This document shows, piece after piece, positions 8,100 through 16,681 of a DNA stretch of 36,553 nucleotides. Where the stretch lies: contig JAFZLC010000014.1 of NCBI GenBank assembly GCA_017551675.1, positions 1 through 36,553 of the forward strand. The letters are read 5' to 3'. The first letter of the stretch is position 1; the number at the start of each line of letters is the position of its first letter. Source of the stretch: Paludibacteraceae bacterium (GTDB lineage: Bacteria; Bacteroidota; Bacteroidia; Bacteroidales; Paludibacteraceae). Under the pieces are notes generated by a model that saw only the letters and a list, made by a program, of their open reading frames with translations, was not told where the DNA came from and ran no database searches. The translations under genes and the position numbers were made by a program.

Positions 8100-9326
8100 T
8101 CAACACCGCAACAGTTCATCAAAGCACTTCACAGCATAAATATCCGTCATTCCAGCAATAAAATCTACGATGGCCTTCATATAGACCTTCTCGTCCGATA
8201 AATCACCATAGATCTTCTTATTCTTATACTTATTCCCAATTGATTTAAACTTCTTTATTTCGTCCATAATCTCTGGATAACAATACACTACCAAAAAGGA
8301 GACGAAATCCTCCACAAACTGTTTCCTTTCATAATTCTTGGATACAATGGAACGTATTGTCTCAGGACCCTCGTATAGATTAGACAAATACTCAAACAAC
8401 TGACTCACCACCAACTCAGAATATGCTTTATATGGATTGAGTCGAGGATTACTGTATATATTCTTATAATTGAACTTCTTAATGCGATTGAGATGTTCTG
8501 ACATCGTCGGACTCAATCGCAATCCAACCGACGGATCACTGTTCTCACACAGATCAAGTATCAAATCATGCATAATGACTGTGGTGTTGACCGACTTGTC
8601 TTTACGAACAAGTGATAAATCCTGCAATTCGTCCAGTTGCTCCTTCGAAAAATAACCCAACATTTTTGCATCCTCAATATCACGTCCTAAGTAAGCGATC
8701 TTATCAGCTAACTTCACAACACAACCTTCCCATGTGTAGGATTGATACTTACCTTTCGAATCAAAATCCTTCAAATCAATGTATTCTGACCTTGGTCGTA
8801 AATCATTATCATCCAATTCACCACAATGAGAGATGATACCATCCCGCACGGCATACGTAAGATCTAAATTTCGAAAGTTTCCTTTTTCATCCGCAAGCAA
8901 TTCAACTTGATCAACAAGATAAAGACCATTACGTTCATGCCAAAAATCAGAAGACAAATAGTGGGCGACAAGGTTATCAAGAACCTCCTCACCTTGATGA
9001 CCGAAAGGTGCATGACCTAAATCATGTGCAAGGGCAATCGCACTTGTCAATTCGACATTCAAACCCAACTCTTTTGCTATCGTACAAGCAACCGATTCAA
9101 CATGAAGAACATGCTCAATACGAGTGCATATATGATCATTATCCGCACCATTAAAAAAGACCTGCGTTTTATGTTTCAAGCGACGAAATGCCAGCGAATG
9201 GAGTATCCTTGTATAATCCCTAGCATATTCGCTTCGAATATCGTTCTTTTTTTGATAAATATCATGCTCTCGTCCGATTAACTCAGACGACTCATCAGCA
9301 GCAACAGATTGAAATTTTTTTTGCAT
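8100..9326 (-). CDS. dgt: Deoxyguanosinetriphosphate triphosphohydrolase (dGTPase)
   Basis: HD-domain dNTP triphosphohydrolase, which cleaves dGTP (or other dNTPs) to the nucleoside and tripolyphosphate and so tunes nucleotide pools. Counting from the chosen start, the conserved N-terminal block SEYARDYTRILHSLAFRRL (32-50) is followed by the metal ligands His72 (RIEH) and His101-Asp102 (ALAHDLGHAPFGHQGEE), and later a distal Asp in KLADKIAYLGRDIEDA. The frame extends to 9473, but the additional 49 residues are hydrophobic and unlike the family, and a -7 box lies inside that extension at 9370-9377. The ATG at 9326 gives 408 residues and is preferred. There is no sign of an operon with its neighbours. 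Confidence 0.92.
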   Translation of the reverse strand: MQKKFQSVAADESSELIGREHDIYQKKNDIRSEYARDYTRILHSLAFRRLKHKTQVFFNGADNDHICTRIEHVLHVESVACTIAKELGLNVELTSAIALAHDLGHAPFGHQGEEVLDNLVAHYLSSDFWHERNGLYLVDQVELLADEKGNFRNLDLTYAVRDGIISHCGELDDNDLRPRSEYIDLKDFDSKGKYQSYTWEGCVVKLADKIAYLGRDIEDAKMLGYFSKEQLDELQDLSLVRKDKSVNTTVIMHDLILDLCENSDPSVGLRLSPTMSEHLNRIKKFNYKNIYSNPRLNPYKAYSELVVSQLFEYLSNLYEGPETIRSIVSKNYERKQFVEDFVSFLVVYCYPEIMDEIKKFKSIGNKYKNKKIYGDLSDEKVYMKAIVDFIAGMTDIYAVKCFDELLRC

Positions 9327-9369
9327 AAAATAATAAAATACGAGGTTAATGATTCTACCTAATATCGAA

Positions 9370-9377
9370 CAAATATA
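9370..9377 (-). promoter_or_regulatory. Bacteroidota -7 box for dgt
   Basis: TATATTTG on the minus strand matches TAnnTTTG and lies 43 nt before the ATG at 9326. It argues against the upstream start at 9473. Confidence 0.6.
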
Positions 9378-9516
9378 GTAAAATATTTTTTCAAGAAGAT
9401 GAAAAAAAATGACAACAACACCAACCCTAAAAAAAACAGTAAAATTTTTCACTGAATAAAAACGTAATTTCACTTAAATGACAAAAAAATATGGTATATT
9501 TATGAATTATACTTTT

Positions 9517-9524
9517 TATCTTTG
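9517..9524 (+). promoter_or_regulatory. Bacteroidota -7 box for the CotH gene
   Basis: TATCTTTG matches TAnnTTTG, 108 nt before the ATG at 9633. No clear -33 TTTG is visible. Confidence 0.5.
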
Positions 9525-9632
9525 CTTAGTCATAAAGGTTAGAAAAAAGATGTTTATGTTTACTAAAGTATAAAGTATAAAGGTGTAAAAAGTATAAGAG
9601 TTCCACTATTGCTAACGTAAAAACAAAATATC

Positions 9633-12600
9633 ATGAAAAGAAAATTACTCCTTCTACTGACCTTGTTTACATCATATAGCATGTATTCATCAGTCAACAT
9701 CAATGAAATGATGGTGAGGAATGTTTCATTCCAATACAACGAAAAGTACAACTTTGAGGGTTGGGTGGAATTATATAACTCAGGAGCGAGCAGTGTAGAC
9801 CTGAGTAACTGTTTTTTCTCCAATTCTTCTGAAAACCTATTTTTGTGGCAAAACAAGTCTAACTTAATACTCCAACCAGGAGAATACGCTATTTTCTATT
9901 TCGATGAATTAGATGAAGGCAACCACGCAAGTTTCAAACTAGATAGCGATGGTGGCGAACTCTATTTGACAGATGCAAATGGTAGTATGTTAGACTTTAT
10001 CAAGTATCCTAAACCATTTCGTAACGCATCATACGGATGCGTGACCGATGGTTCTACCGAATATGGATTCTTTGTCACCCCATCCATGGGTAGCTCCAAC
10101 AATTCAGTCATAGCTACTGCTCAAACCGCAGCTCCTACATTTGGAACAAAAGGTGGTTTCTTTAATTCTAGTCAATCCATAACCATCCATGCGGAAAACC
10201 CTGCCGCTAAAATTTACTATACAATAGATGGTACGGAACCTAAGGTGAATGGTATGCTCTATACCAGTCCTATCAACATAAGTAGTACAACTCCCCTTCG
10301 TGCCATTGCAGTGGTAGACGGAGAAGTTCCTAGTGACATCACCACTGCCACCTACTTCTTCCTCAACAACATTCCTGTTGGTACAAAAGTAGTCTCTTTG
10401 GTAACAGACAGAAACTTTGTATATGGTGATTCTCTGGGTGCTTTGGTGGTTGGTAGAAACGGTTCTACTGTGCCTACCAATTGTAGTGCTATGGATAATA
10501 GAGCCAACTACATGAATGACTGGGACAGACCTTGTAACTTTGAGCTTTTTGATGAACAAAAAAGCTCACAAATCAACCAAGAGGTGAAAATCGGTTGCTT
10601 TGGTGCTTGTTCTCGTACGAAATATATCAAATCCATTAAGGTGAAGGCTAACAAAGTGTATGGTAACAATAAATTAGACTACCCTATCTTTACGGAGAAA
10701 CCTAACCTTAAGTGGAAGAGTGTTGTTCTAAGAAACTCTGGTAACGACTTCGGTCGTATGCTATTCAGAGATGGATTCCTACAAACGGTGATTGCCTCTA
10801 ATATGGATATCGACCATCAAGCTTATGAGCCATCTGTCGTATTCATGAATGGTGAATACTACGGAATGTTAGGTATCAGAGAGAGATCCAACAAAGATTT
10901 CATCTATTCAAACTACGGACTGGATGAAGAGGATATTTGCATTGAGGAGGCCTCCGACAAAGCTACTGAATGCGACGATTACCAAAGCGTTCTTAACATT
11001 GCCAAAAATGCTAACATGAACGCAAGCGATGTGTTTGATCAAATGGACGAAATCATTGATGTGGATGAATGTCTGAACTACTTCATGTCTCAAATCTACA
11101 TCTGTAATGAGGATTGGTCGGCAGGAAACATCAAAGCTTGGCACCGCAACTATAATGGAAAATGGAGATGGATCTTATACGATACCGACTACTCCACTTC
11201 TCTTTATGGTAATTACCTATCCACCAACGGTTTCCAATATGCCGCAAGATGTAAATTCTTCCCGCAGTTCATCAAAAACGATGAATTCAAAAGACGTTTG
11301 ATGACCAAATTCGTCGCTCATGCTGGTACGACATTCGAATCGGAACATGTATCACAAGTCCTAGATAGCATGCTTGCATTGCTGGAACCTGAAGCTGACT
11401 ATTTCTTCAAATACCTACAATCTTACAAGAAGACGGAGGTAAGTTCCTGGAAAGCTGAAGCTGAAAAGGTTCGTAACTACCTAACTGCTCGTGAACATTT
11501 CTTATTCAACCATGTGGCTGACTCCTTGAGATTAGGTACTCCTGTTGCTCTCAGAATCTATTCTGATGTGGATGGAGCCTCTTACTTACTGAATAACTTA
11601 GAAACGATTAGAAAACGTGATTTCAGAAGTAAATACTTCACCAACAGTGCTATTTCAGTAAAGGCAGAAGCCCCTGCAGGATATAAGTTCAGCAGATGGG
11701 ATGTATGTCGAGAAAACTATATCATTGATGCCAATGACACTTGGAAATTCTCTTATAAAACAGATACAATAGACCAATCATGGAAAGAACTTTCATTCAA
11801 TGATGAAACATGGAACTCTGGATTGGCTCCTATCGGTATGGGTACCAGTTTCCAAAAGACCAACATCTCTTCTGGAAATGAAGACAATAATGGCAGTGGA
11901 TTCAACTTTGGTGATTTTGGCGGCATCGGTGGCGGTGGCATTGGTGGCGGAGGCATCGGTGGTGGTGGCATCGGCGGTGGTGGCATCGGCGGTGGTGGCA
12001 TCGGCGGATGGCCATCTATTGGAGGTGCTAACACAACATCCTACTTGCGTAAGACATTCACCATCTCGCAACTAAACAATATGGGTGCAAACATACACTG
12101 CACCGCACATATCAACGATGGTGCCATTATCTATTTGAATGGACGCGAAGTATACCGATTCAATCTTCCAGACGTTGTCAACGATACCATAAAGGCTAAT
12201 TTGGAAATGGATTCATACGCCATACTTAACTTCGATATTCCTCGCTCTTACTTCGTAGAGGGACAGAACGTCATTGCCGTTGAACTTCACAACGCATCCG
12301 GCTCTTCTTCCCTACTCTTCGATTTAAGTATGATTGACGACAATACAGGTATCAGTGTCATCAACTCTGCCAACAGCGAAGTATACCAAACGAACGTTAA
12401 TGACAAACTTGTATTACATGCTATCTTCGAAAGAGACAACAGTTGGAATCCTTCCAACGTAAAACTATACATCAACGAGGTTTGTGCAGCCAACAAACAG
12501 TATGTTGACGAATTCAGAGAAGAAGAAGATTGGATTGAAATATACAATGATGGAAGTGCAGCTGTCGATTTAGGAGGTATGTACATCACCAACCATAGAG

Positions 12601-13193
12601 ATACACTGATGAAATATCGTATTCCAACTGGCAACTCAAAATTAACAACGGTACCAGCTAAAGGATACTTGATTATTTGGGCAGACAAAGACTCTACCAC
12701 ACAAGGACCTCTTCACACAAACTTCAAGTTGAACAAGAGTCAGAGTCAAACCGTTTGCTTGTCTAGAATGGTCAACAATAATCTCGAGGTGTTGGATTCC
12801 ATCACCTACCTGCCTCATAAGAACAAGCAGACTTATAGCCGCTTCTCATACACAGGAAATGGAGCATGGACCATCACATCCATACCTACATTAGGAAAGA
12901 AAAACGTATACGCTCCTGTGGATATCGAAACACAATCTGTGACATTAGCGGCTAATGAGACGGAGGATGTAGCTCGCATATATCCTAATCCAGCAGAAGA
13001 TTACCTATGGTTCTCATATGCAGAAGAAGGAAGAGCATTTGTAACAATCGCAGATCTTAGCGGTAGAATCTTAATCAACCGTTACGTTGACAATGGAGGC
13101 AGCATTGCTGTAGGATCCCTTAAAGAAGGTGTTTATGCATTGAATTTAACAATCAACGGAAACCATTACTCAATGAAACTGGTAAAAAAATAG
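9633..13193 (+). CDS. T9SS-secreted CotH-kinase/lamin-tail-domain surface protein
   Basis: A 1186-residue exported protein with a signal peptide at about 1-19. The order of domains is: lamin-tail domain (about 20-145), chitobiase/beta-hexosaminidase C-terminal-like beta domain (about 167-240; KIYYTIDGTEP), CotH kinase-like domain (about 250-620; NEDWSAGNIKAWHRN and WRWILYDTDYS near 500-520 hold the Asn and Asp motifs of CotH), a short region near 630-700 that may be InlB B-repeat-like, a jelly-roll domain (about 705-900) interrupted by (GIGGG)n at 764-792, a second lamin-tail domain (about 945-1090), and a T9SS type A C-terminal domain (about 1116-1186; RIYPNPAEDYLWF). CotH proteins are atypical secreted kinases known from spore coats and some cellulosome-bearing bacteria. 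The target here is unknown; the lamin-tail and jelly-roll parts suggest adhesion to polymers or the cell surface. Confidence 0.87.
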   Translation: MKRKLLLLLTLFTSYSMYSSVNINEMMVRNVSFQYNEKYNFEGWVELYNSGASSVDLSNCFFSNSSENLFLWQNKSNLILQPGEYAIFYFDELDEGNHASFKLDSDGGELYLTDANGSMLDFIKYPKPFRNASYGCVTDGSTEYGFFVTPSMGSSNNSVIATAQTAAPTFGTKGGFFNSSQSITIHAENPAAKIYYTIDGTEPKVNGMLYTSPINISSTTPLRAIAVVDGEVPSDITTATYFFLNNIPVGTKVVSLVTDRNFVYGDSLGALVVGRNGSTVPTNCSAMDNRANYMNDWDRPCNFELFDEQKSSQINQEVKIGCFGACSRTKYIKSIKVKANKVYGNNKLDYPIFTEKPNLKWKSVVLRNSGNDFGRMLFRDGFLQTVIASNMDIDHQAYEPSVVFMNGEYYGMLGIRERSNKDFIYSNYGLDEEDICIEEASDKATECDDYQSVLNIAKNANMNASDVFDQMDEIIDVDECLNYFMSQIYICNEDWSAGNIKAWHRNYNGKWRWILYDTDYSTSLYGNYLSTNGFQYAARCKFFPQFIKNDEFKRRLMTKFVAHAGTTFESEHVSQVLDSMLALLEPEADYFFKYLQSYKKTEVSSWKAEAEKVRNYLTAREHFLFNHVADSLRLGTPVALRIYSDVDGASYLLNNLETIRKRDFRSKYFTNSAISVKAEAPAGYKFSRWDVCRENYIIDANDTWKFSYKTDTIDQSWKELSFNDETWNSGLAPIGMGTSFQKTNISSGNEDNNGSGFNFGDFGGIGGGGIGGGGIGGGGIGGGGIGGGGIGGWPSIGGANTTSYLRKTFTISQLNNMGANIHCTAHINDGAIIYLNGREVYRFNLPDVVNDTIKANLEMDSYAILNFDIPRSYFVEGQNVIAVELHNASGSSSLLFDLSMIDDNTGISVINSANSEVYQTNVNDKLVLHAIFERDNSWNPSNVKLYINEVCAANKQYVDEFREEEDWIEIYNDGSAAVDLGGMYITNHRDTLMKYRIPTGNSKLTTVPAKGYLIIWADKDSTTQGPLHTNFKLNKSQSQTVCLSRMVNNNLEVLDSITYLPHKNKQTYSRFSYTGNGAWTITSIPTLGKKNVYAPVDIETQSVTLAANETEDVARIYPNPAEDYLWFSYAEEGRAFVTIADLSGRILINRYVDNGGSIAVGSLKEGVYALNLTINGNHYSMKLVKK
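11922..12008 (+). repeat. 15-bp minisatellite encoding (GIGGG)n
   Basis: Five full and one partial 15-bp units (GGCATCGGTGGCGGT and variants), all in frame, encode Gly-Ile-Gly-Gly-Gly. The units at 11967-11981 and 11982-11996 are identical, which points to recent slippage. The array sits in a loop of a jelly-roll domain in the CotH protein. Confidence 0.9.
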
Positions 13194-13219
13194 CTTTAAT
13201 ATTTTCTTCATCAAATGGG

Positions 13220-13257
13220 ACTCCGCAGATCTTTTATAGACTGCGGAGTTTTGTTTG
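13220..13257 (+). terminator. Intrinsic terminator after the CotH gene
   Basis: A perfect 9-bp stem (ACTCCGCAG with CTGCGGAGT, 13220-13228 and 13241-13249) is followed by TTTGTTTG. Confidence 0.8.
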
Positions 13258-13548
13258 TATTTAGTATTTCTCCTGTGCTGCCATGCTCGCTCTGCATTGG
13301 CATATACATACTTTATCATCACTTGCAATTGCCCTTTGTGCGTTAATACACGATAATACGGGACATTGTCGTATATGTTGCTCTCAAGCCCTATCTTTCT
13401 TGCTTCTGCCTTGCAACCCTACATATATTCTCTCACGACCTCCTTGATACTATGTGAAGGTTTCTTTTTTCCATCGTTTTTATATTTATGAAGTGACAAT
13501 GAGATTCCCAAAGGAATCACATTCCATCTCTCTGTTCCATTTCGATTC
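13258..13548 (-). pseudogene. Possible decayed coding stretch (unidentified; weakly Y1-transposase-like)
   Basis: No intact gene lies here. On the minus strand, one frame running from inside the end of the MBOAT gene reads through protein-like sequence, hits a stop just after VVREYM (13419), and continues in the same frame with NIYDNVPYYRVLTHKG, then QLQVMIKYVYANAERAW, ending among RRNTKY. The pattern Y..RVLT...QLQ...Y...N..R faintly recalls the C-terminal part of REP-associated/Y1 transposases. There is no start codon with a supporting leader, no promoter and an in-frame stop, so if real it is a remnant. It could equally be a chance open frame. Confidence 0.22.
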
Positions 13549-15405
13549 TTAGAACTGGAAGTAAATAAACTTCTGCAAATCTGCCGTGATAAACTGATAG
13601 ATGACAAAAACAAATATCACCACGAATATTGCCATGACAGGCAATGGTAGTGCAGCAAAGGAGAATCTATATCTACGTTTGAAATTTTCTGGCAACCAGT
13701 GGATGATCATACCCAATATAATCAAAATGAAGACATACTTATACCCCATACAAATTTGAGGAATCAAAGACAAATCCCAACGACTACCGATCTGATTCAC
13801 CATGCTTTTAGCAGTATCCCACGCCTTCTCATTGGCTTCTGCAGGATCTAGATTGGATCCCGCACGGAAGAACAAACGTGTCCACGTAATAAAGACGAAC
13901 GTTTGGAAAACAGCCCAGCACATCTCTAATCTTCTGAATTCATGTATTCCTTCAAAATATGCATATATTAAGCGAACGAATGTTCCGATAAAGATAATAA
14001 GACTCCATACCACTGCAATGTTCCATACAGGAGCAGGGAACCAACATGCAATAGCAATGCAAATAACAGTTATTGCCATAATCACAGCCGTACGTGCGAG
14101 TACATCCAGATCCTTCCAAAAACGATATACAATCATACCTATACCGTTCAAACCACCCCATATCATGAAATTCCAGCTGGCTCCATGCCAAAGTCCGCCC
14201 AACAACATCGTGTTCAAACGGTTCATGTTAGATGTCAGATCCTTTTTCTTCTCTGGATGCTTGTAACATACATAGGTTGCAATCGAAGCAATGAGAATCA
14301 AAATTAAGGCAACCCATATACTTCCTGATAGAATGGCTCCCACCAATGAGATGGTTATGATACATGCATACGTACCAAATGATGCTGTACGATTTCCTCC
14401 CAACGGAATGTACAAATAATCTTGCAACCACTTAGACAAAGATATATGCCAACGCTTCCAGAATCCACCTGGATTCGTTGCCTTATATGGAGAATTAAAG
14501 TTCTTTGGCAAATAGAAACCCATCAACATGGCAACTCCAATGGCGATGTCCGTATATCCTGAAAAATCTGCATAGACTTGAAGTGAATAGCCAAACAATG
14601 CCACAAGATTTTCAAAACCTGTAAACATGGTTGGATTATCAAAGACACGATCGACAAAGTTGACCGCTATATAGTCGCTCAATATAATCTTCTTCGCCAT
14701 TCCATTCAATATCCAAAACATGGCTATACCAAACTGTCGACGAGACAAGAAATACTTCTTGTATATCTGCGGAATGAACTCACTGGCACGAACAATCGGT
14801 CCTGCCACCAACTGAGGGAAAAAGGTTACATAAAATCCAAAATTCAAAATGTTCTTCACAGGTGTTACCCTATCTCTGAAGATATCCATCAAGTAGCTGA
14901 TACACTGGAATGTATAGAAAGAAATACCGACAGGTAGAATGATTCTATCTACGGTGAACTTTGGTCGTCCCACTATCTCATTTCCTATCCAAGCAAATGC
15001 ATTGAACACATTAATCTCAATACCAAAGAGATCATGAATCATATCTGCAAAGAAATAGGAGTATTTAAAATAGCAGAGAGTCAGCAAATTAACAATCAAA
15101 CCGATAATCAGCCACGTCTTCTTTCCCCAATTCTTTTTCGCATGATAAATCAACGCACCATCCACGTAATTGAAAAAAGTGGCAAAAATTAAGATGAGCG
15201 TAAACCATCCACTCGTCTTGTAATAGAAAAACGCACTAACAAAAAACAGGAAAGTATTACGCATCAACACTTTGCTATGAATCGCACTGAACCCAGCAAA
15301 GACCATGATGAAAAAGATCCAAAAATAGTGCTGCGTAAACAACAGCTGACAATTCGGATCGAATGAGAATATATATTTTATAAAACTTATAAACGTATCA
15401 AACAT
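13549..15405 (-). CDS. MBOAT family O-acyltransferase (AlgI/DltB-like)
   Basis: A 618-residue polytopic membrane protein with about 10-12 hydrophobic segments. Signatures of the AlgI/DltB/PatA branch are present: an RWHISLSKWLQDYLYIPLGG block with His320, and LGGLWHGASWNFMIWG with His407, the invariant membrane histidine of MBOAT enzymes. Family members move acetyl or other acyl groups from a cytoplasmic donor across the membrane onto alginate, peptidoglycan, teichoic acid or exopolysaccharide, handing over to a periplasmic SGNH partner. Two SGNH-hydrolase-like genes lie directly upstream on the same strand; the nearer stops only 3 nt before this start, so the three are very likely one operon and one pathway. 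The acceptor glycan is unknown. No polymerase or glycosyltransferase is linked here. Confidence 0.9.
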   Translation of the reverse strand: MFDTFISFIKYIFSFDPNCQLLFTQHYFWIFFIMVFAGFSAIHSKVLMRNTFLFFVSAFFYYKTSGWFTLILIFATFFNYVDGALIYHAKKNWGKKTWLIIGLIVNLLTLCYFKYSYFFADMIHDLFGIEINVFNAFAWIGNEIVGRPKFTVDRIILPVGISFYTFQCISYLMDIFRDRVTPVKNILNFGFYVTFFPQLVAGPIVRASEFIPQIYKKYFLSRRQFGIAMFWILNGMAKKIILSDYIAVNFVDRVFDNPTMFTGFENLVALFGYSLQVYADFSGYTDIAIGVAMLMGFYLPKNFNSPYKATNPGGFWKRWHISLSKWLQDYLYIPLGGNRTASFGTYACIITISLVGAILSGSIWVALILILIASIATYVCYKHPEKKKDLTSNMNRLNTMLLGGLWHGASWNFMIWGGLNGIGMIVYRFWKDLDVLARTAVIMAITVICIAIACWFPAPVWNIAVVWSLIIFIGTFVRLIYAYFEGIHEFRRLEMCWAVFQTFVFITWTRLFFRAGSNLDPAEANEKAWDTAKSMVNQIGSRWDLSLIPQICMGYKYVFILIILGMIIHWLPENFKRRYRFSFAALPLPVMAIFVVIFVFVIYQFITADLQKFIYFQF

Positions 15406-15408
15406 AAC

Positions 15409-16665
15409 CTACTCTTTTTCTAAATACGACGAGATCAATGCATTATAAAAAATGTCGCCAATCAGTTTATAACCTTTTTTTGTAAAATGTATCTTATCTT
15501 TCTGGGCTAAGCCATTCTGCTCCCAAATTCGCATAGACTCCAAGCCACCCATCCATCCAAACAGATCCCAATAACCAGCCTCATACTTCTCAGCTAACGT
15601 CAGGAAGGCATGCTGTGCCTTCAATCCGTTGCGATTCACCACGTATGAAACCTTTTTCTTCTGTCGTACCTTTCTGAATGAATCATTATTGGTCACAAAG
15701 ATGTAGAAACATTCTGGACTTATCTTCTCTATCTCTCCTATCAGAGAGTCGTAACGTGCTATAAACTTCTCTTCTGAAAAATTCTGTGGAACAGCATCAT
15801 TGATACCTATACCAAAGATGACCATATCAGGCTTTATCAGTTCCAAATCACGTTGGAAATTTTCACATGAAAGATAGGAAGGAACAGATGCGCCATTCAC
15901 ACCTATGGAATGATATACAATGCCATCTTCATCATTTTCAACGATAAATCCACATACAGTAAATGCATGTGGTGTCATATCAAGTTGTTTGATTCTCAAC
16001 ACAAAAGAATCACGAGGTTGCAAAAACTGGAAGACATAAGATTCTGTCGAATCATCAAATAAAGGATAGATGTTCGTACTATCGTTCTCTAACATATATG
16101 GGATACACATGGAGTCAGAATAACCTAACAGACGAATTCTAGTGAAACTCCAACGATAAGAGGTATCCACATCCATTTTAACACGAATCTCCGCCTTGGG
16201 ATCCATTGTCGTTACGGCCATACCCGTCATACCCAACTGAGCCATACGCTCCTTCTTCACATTCTTGGAGGTAATCCAATTACCCGTCGAGGTCACCTTA
16301 TAGTTGGTTGGATTATTCGTCTTCGCTACTTTATACGGGAAAATGATTCCTCTAGAAGGTGAAAAATCATCATTAATAGAATCTAGATGACATCTTACTG
16401 TATGGGAAAAATAGTCGGCCTGAATATGAGAACCTCCTATGTGTAAGATACTTACCTTTCCTTTTCGACACAAGACAATAGAATCTATCTTATCAAAAAA
16501 GAGATCCCGACGATGATGATGTATAGAATCAGGATATTGAATAGACATCAAAGAATCCACCAAAAAATCGTACGGTATCGTATCTCGTACCAAAAAGCCT
16601 TTGGCTTGCAGACTCAAAACCTCAAAGAGGAAAAGCGCTAAAAAAATTATTCTTCTTTTCATCAC
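15409..16665 (-). CDS. Exported SGNH/GDSL-hydrolase-like protein, second gene of the O-acetylation operon
   Basis: A 418-residue protein with an N-terminal signal peptide (about 1-22). SGNH block I reads HIGGSHIQADYF with Ser79, block III reads FGIGINDAVPQ, and block V reads DKIHF with Asp390 and His393, so a full catalytic set is present. Between blocks I and III is a beta-rich insertion of about 170 residues that could be a carbohydrate-binding module. In AlgX/AlgJ/PatB-type systems such proteins take acetyl groups from the MBOAT partner and place them on the glycan, or hydrolyse them. The gene starts 16 nt after the first SGNH gene and ends 3 nt before the MBOAT gene. Transferase rather than esterase activity is inferred from context. 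Confidence 0.82.
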   Translation of the reverse strand: MMKRRIIFLALFLFEVLSLQAKGFLVRDTIPYDFLVDSLMSIQYPDSIHHHRRDLFFDKIDSIVLCRKGKVSILHIGGSHIQADYFSHTVRCHLDSINDDFSPSRGIIFPYKVAKTNNPTNYKVTSTGNWITSKNVKKERMAQLGMTGMAVTTMDPKAEIRVKMDVDTSYRWSFTRIRLLGYSDSMCIPYMLENDSTNIYPLFDDSTESYVFQFLQPRDSFVLRIKQLDMTPHAFTVCGFIVENDEDGIVYHSIGVNGASVPSYLSCENFQRDLELIKPDMVIFGIGINDAVPQNFSEEKFIARYDSLIGEIEKISPECFYIFVTNNDSFRKVRQKKKVSYVVNRNGLKAQHAFLTLAEKYEAGYWDLFGWMGGLESMRIWEQNGLAQKDKIHFTKKGYKLIGDIFYNALISSYLEKE

Positions 16666-16681
16666 CTATACACCTCCACAA

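Larger units (their letters stand above)
9327..9632. other. Intergenic region between divergent dgt and the CotH gene
   Basis: This 306-nt AT-rich stretch holds the two opposed -7 boxes described separately, long A and T runs and no credible gene. The CotH transcript would have a leader of about 100 nt; no riboswitch-like structure was recognised in it. Confidence 0.6.

Noticed and set aside
9327-9473. N-terminal extension making dGTPase membrane-anchored
   Set aside because: The extension is foreign to the family and contains the gene's own -7 box.
11753-12075. Antisense and out-of-frame ORFs rich in MPPPP or ADATT repeats opposite the CotH gene
   Set aside because: They are mirror readings of the GIGGG minisatellite; they have no start signals and lie wholly within the CotH coding frame.
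13499-13520. GATTCC/GGAATC hairpin past the MBOAT stop considered as a terminator
   Set aside because: The stem is only 6 bp and no T run follows on the minus strand.
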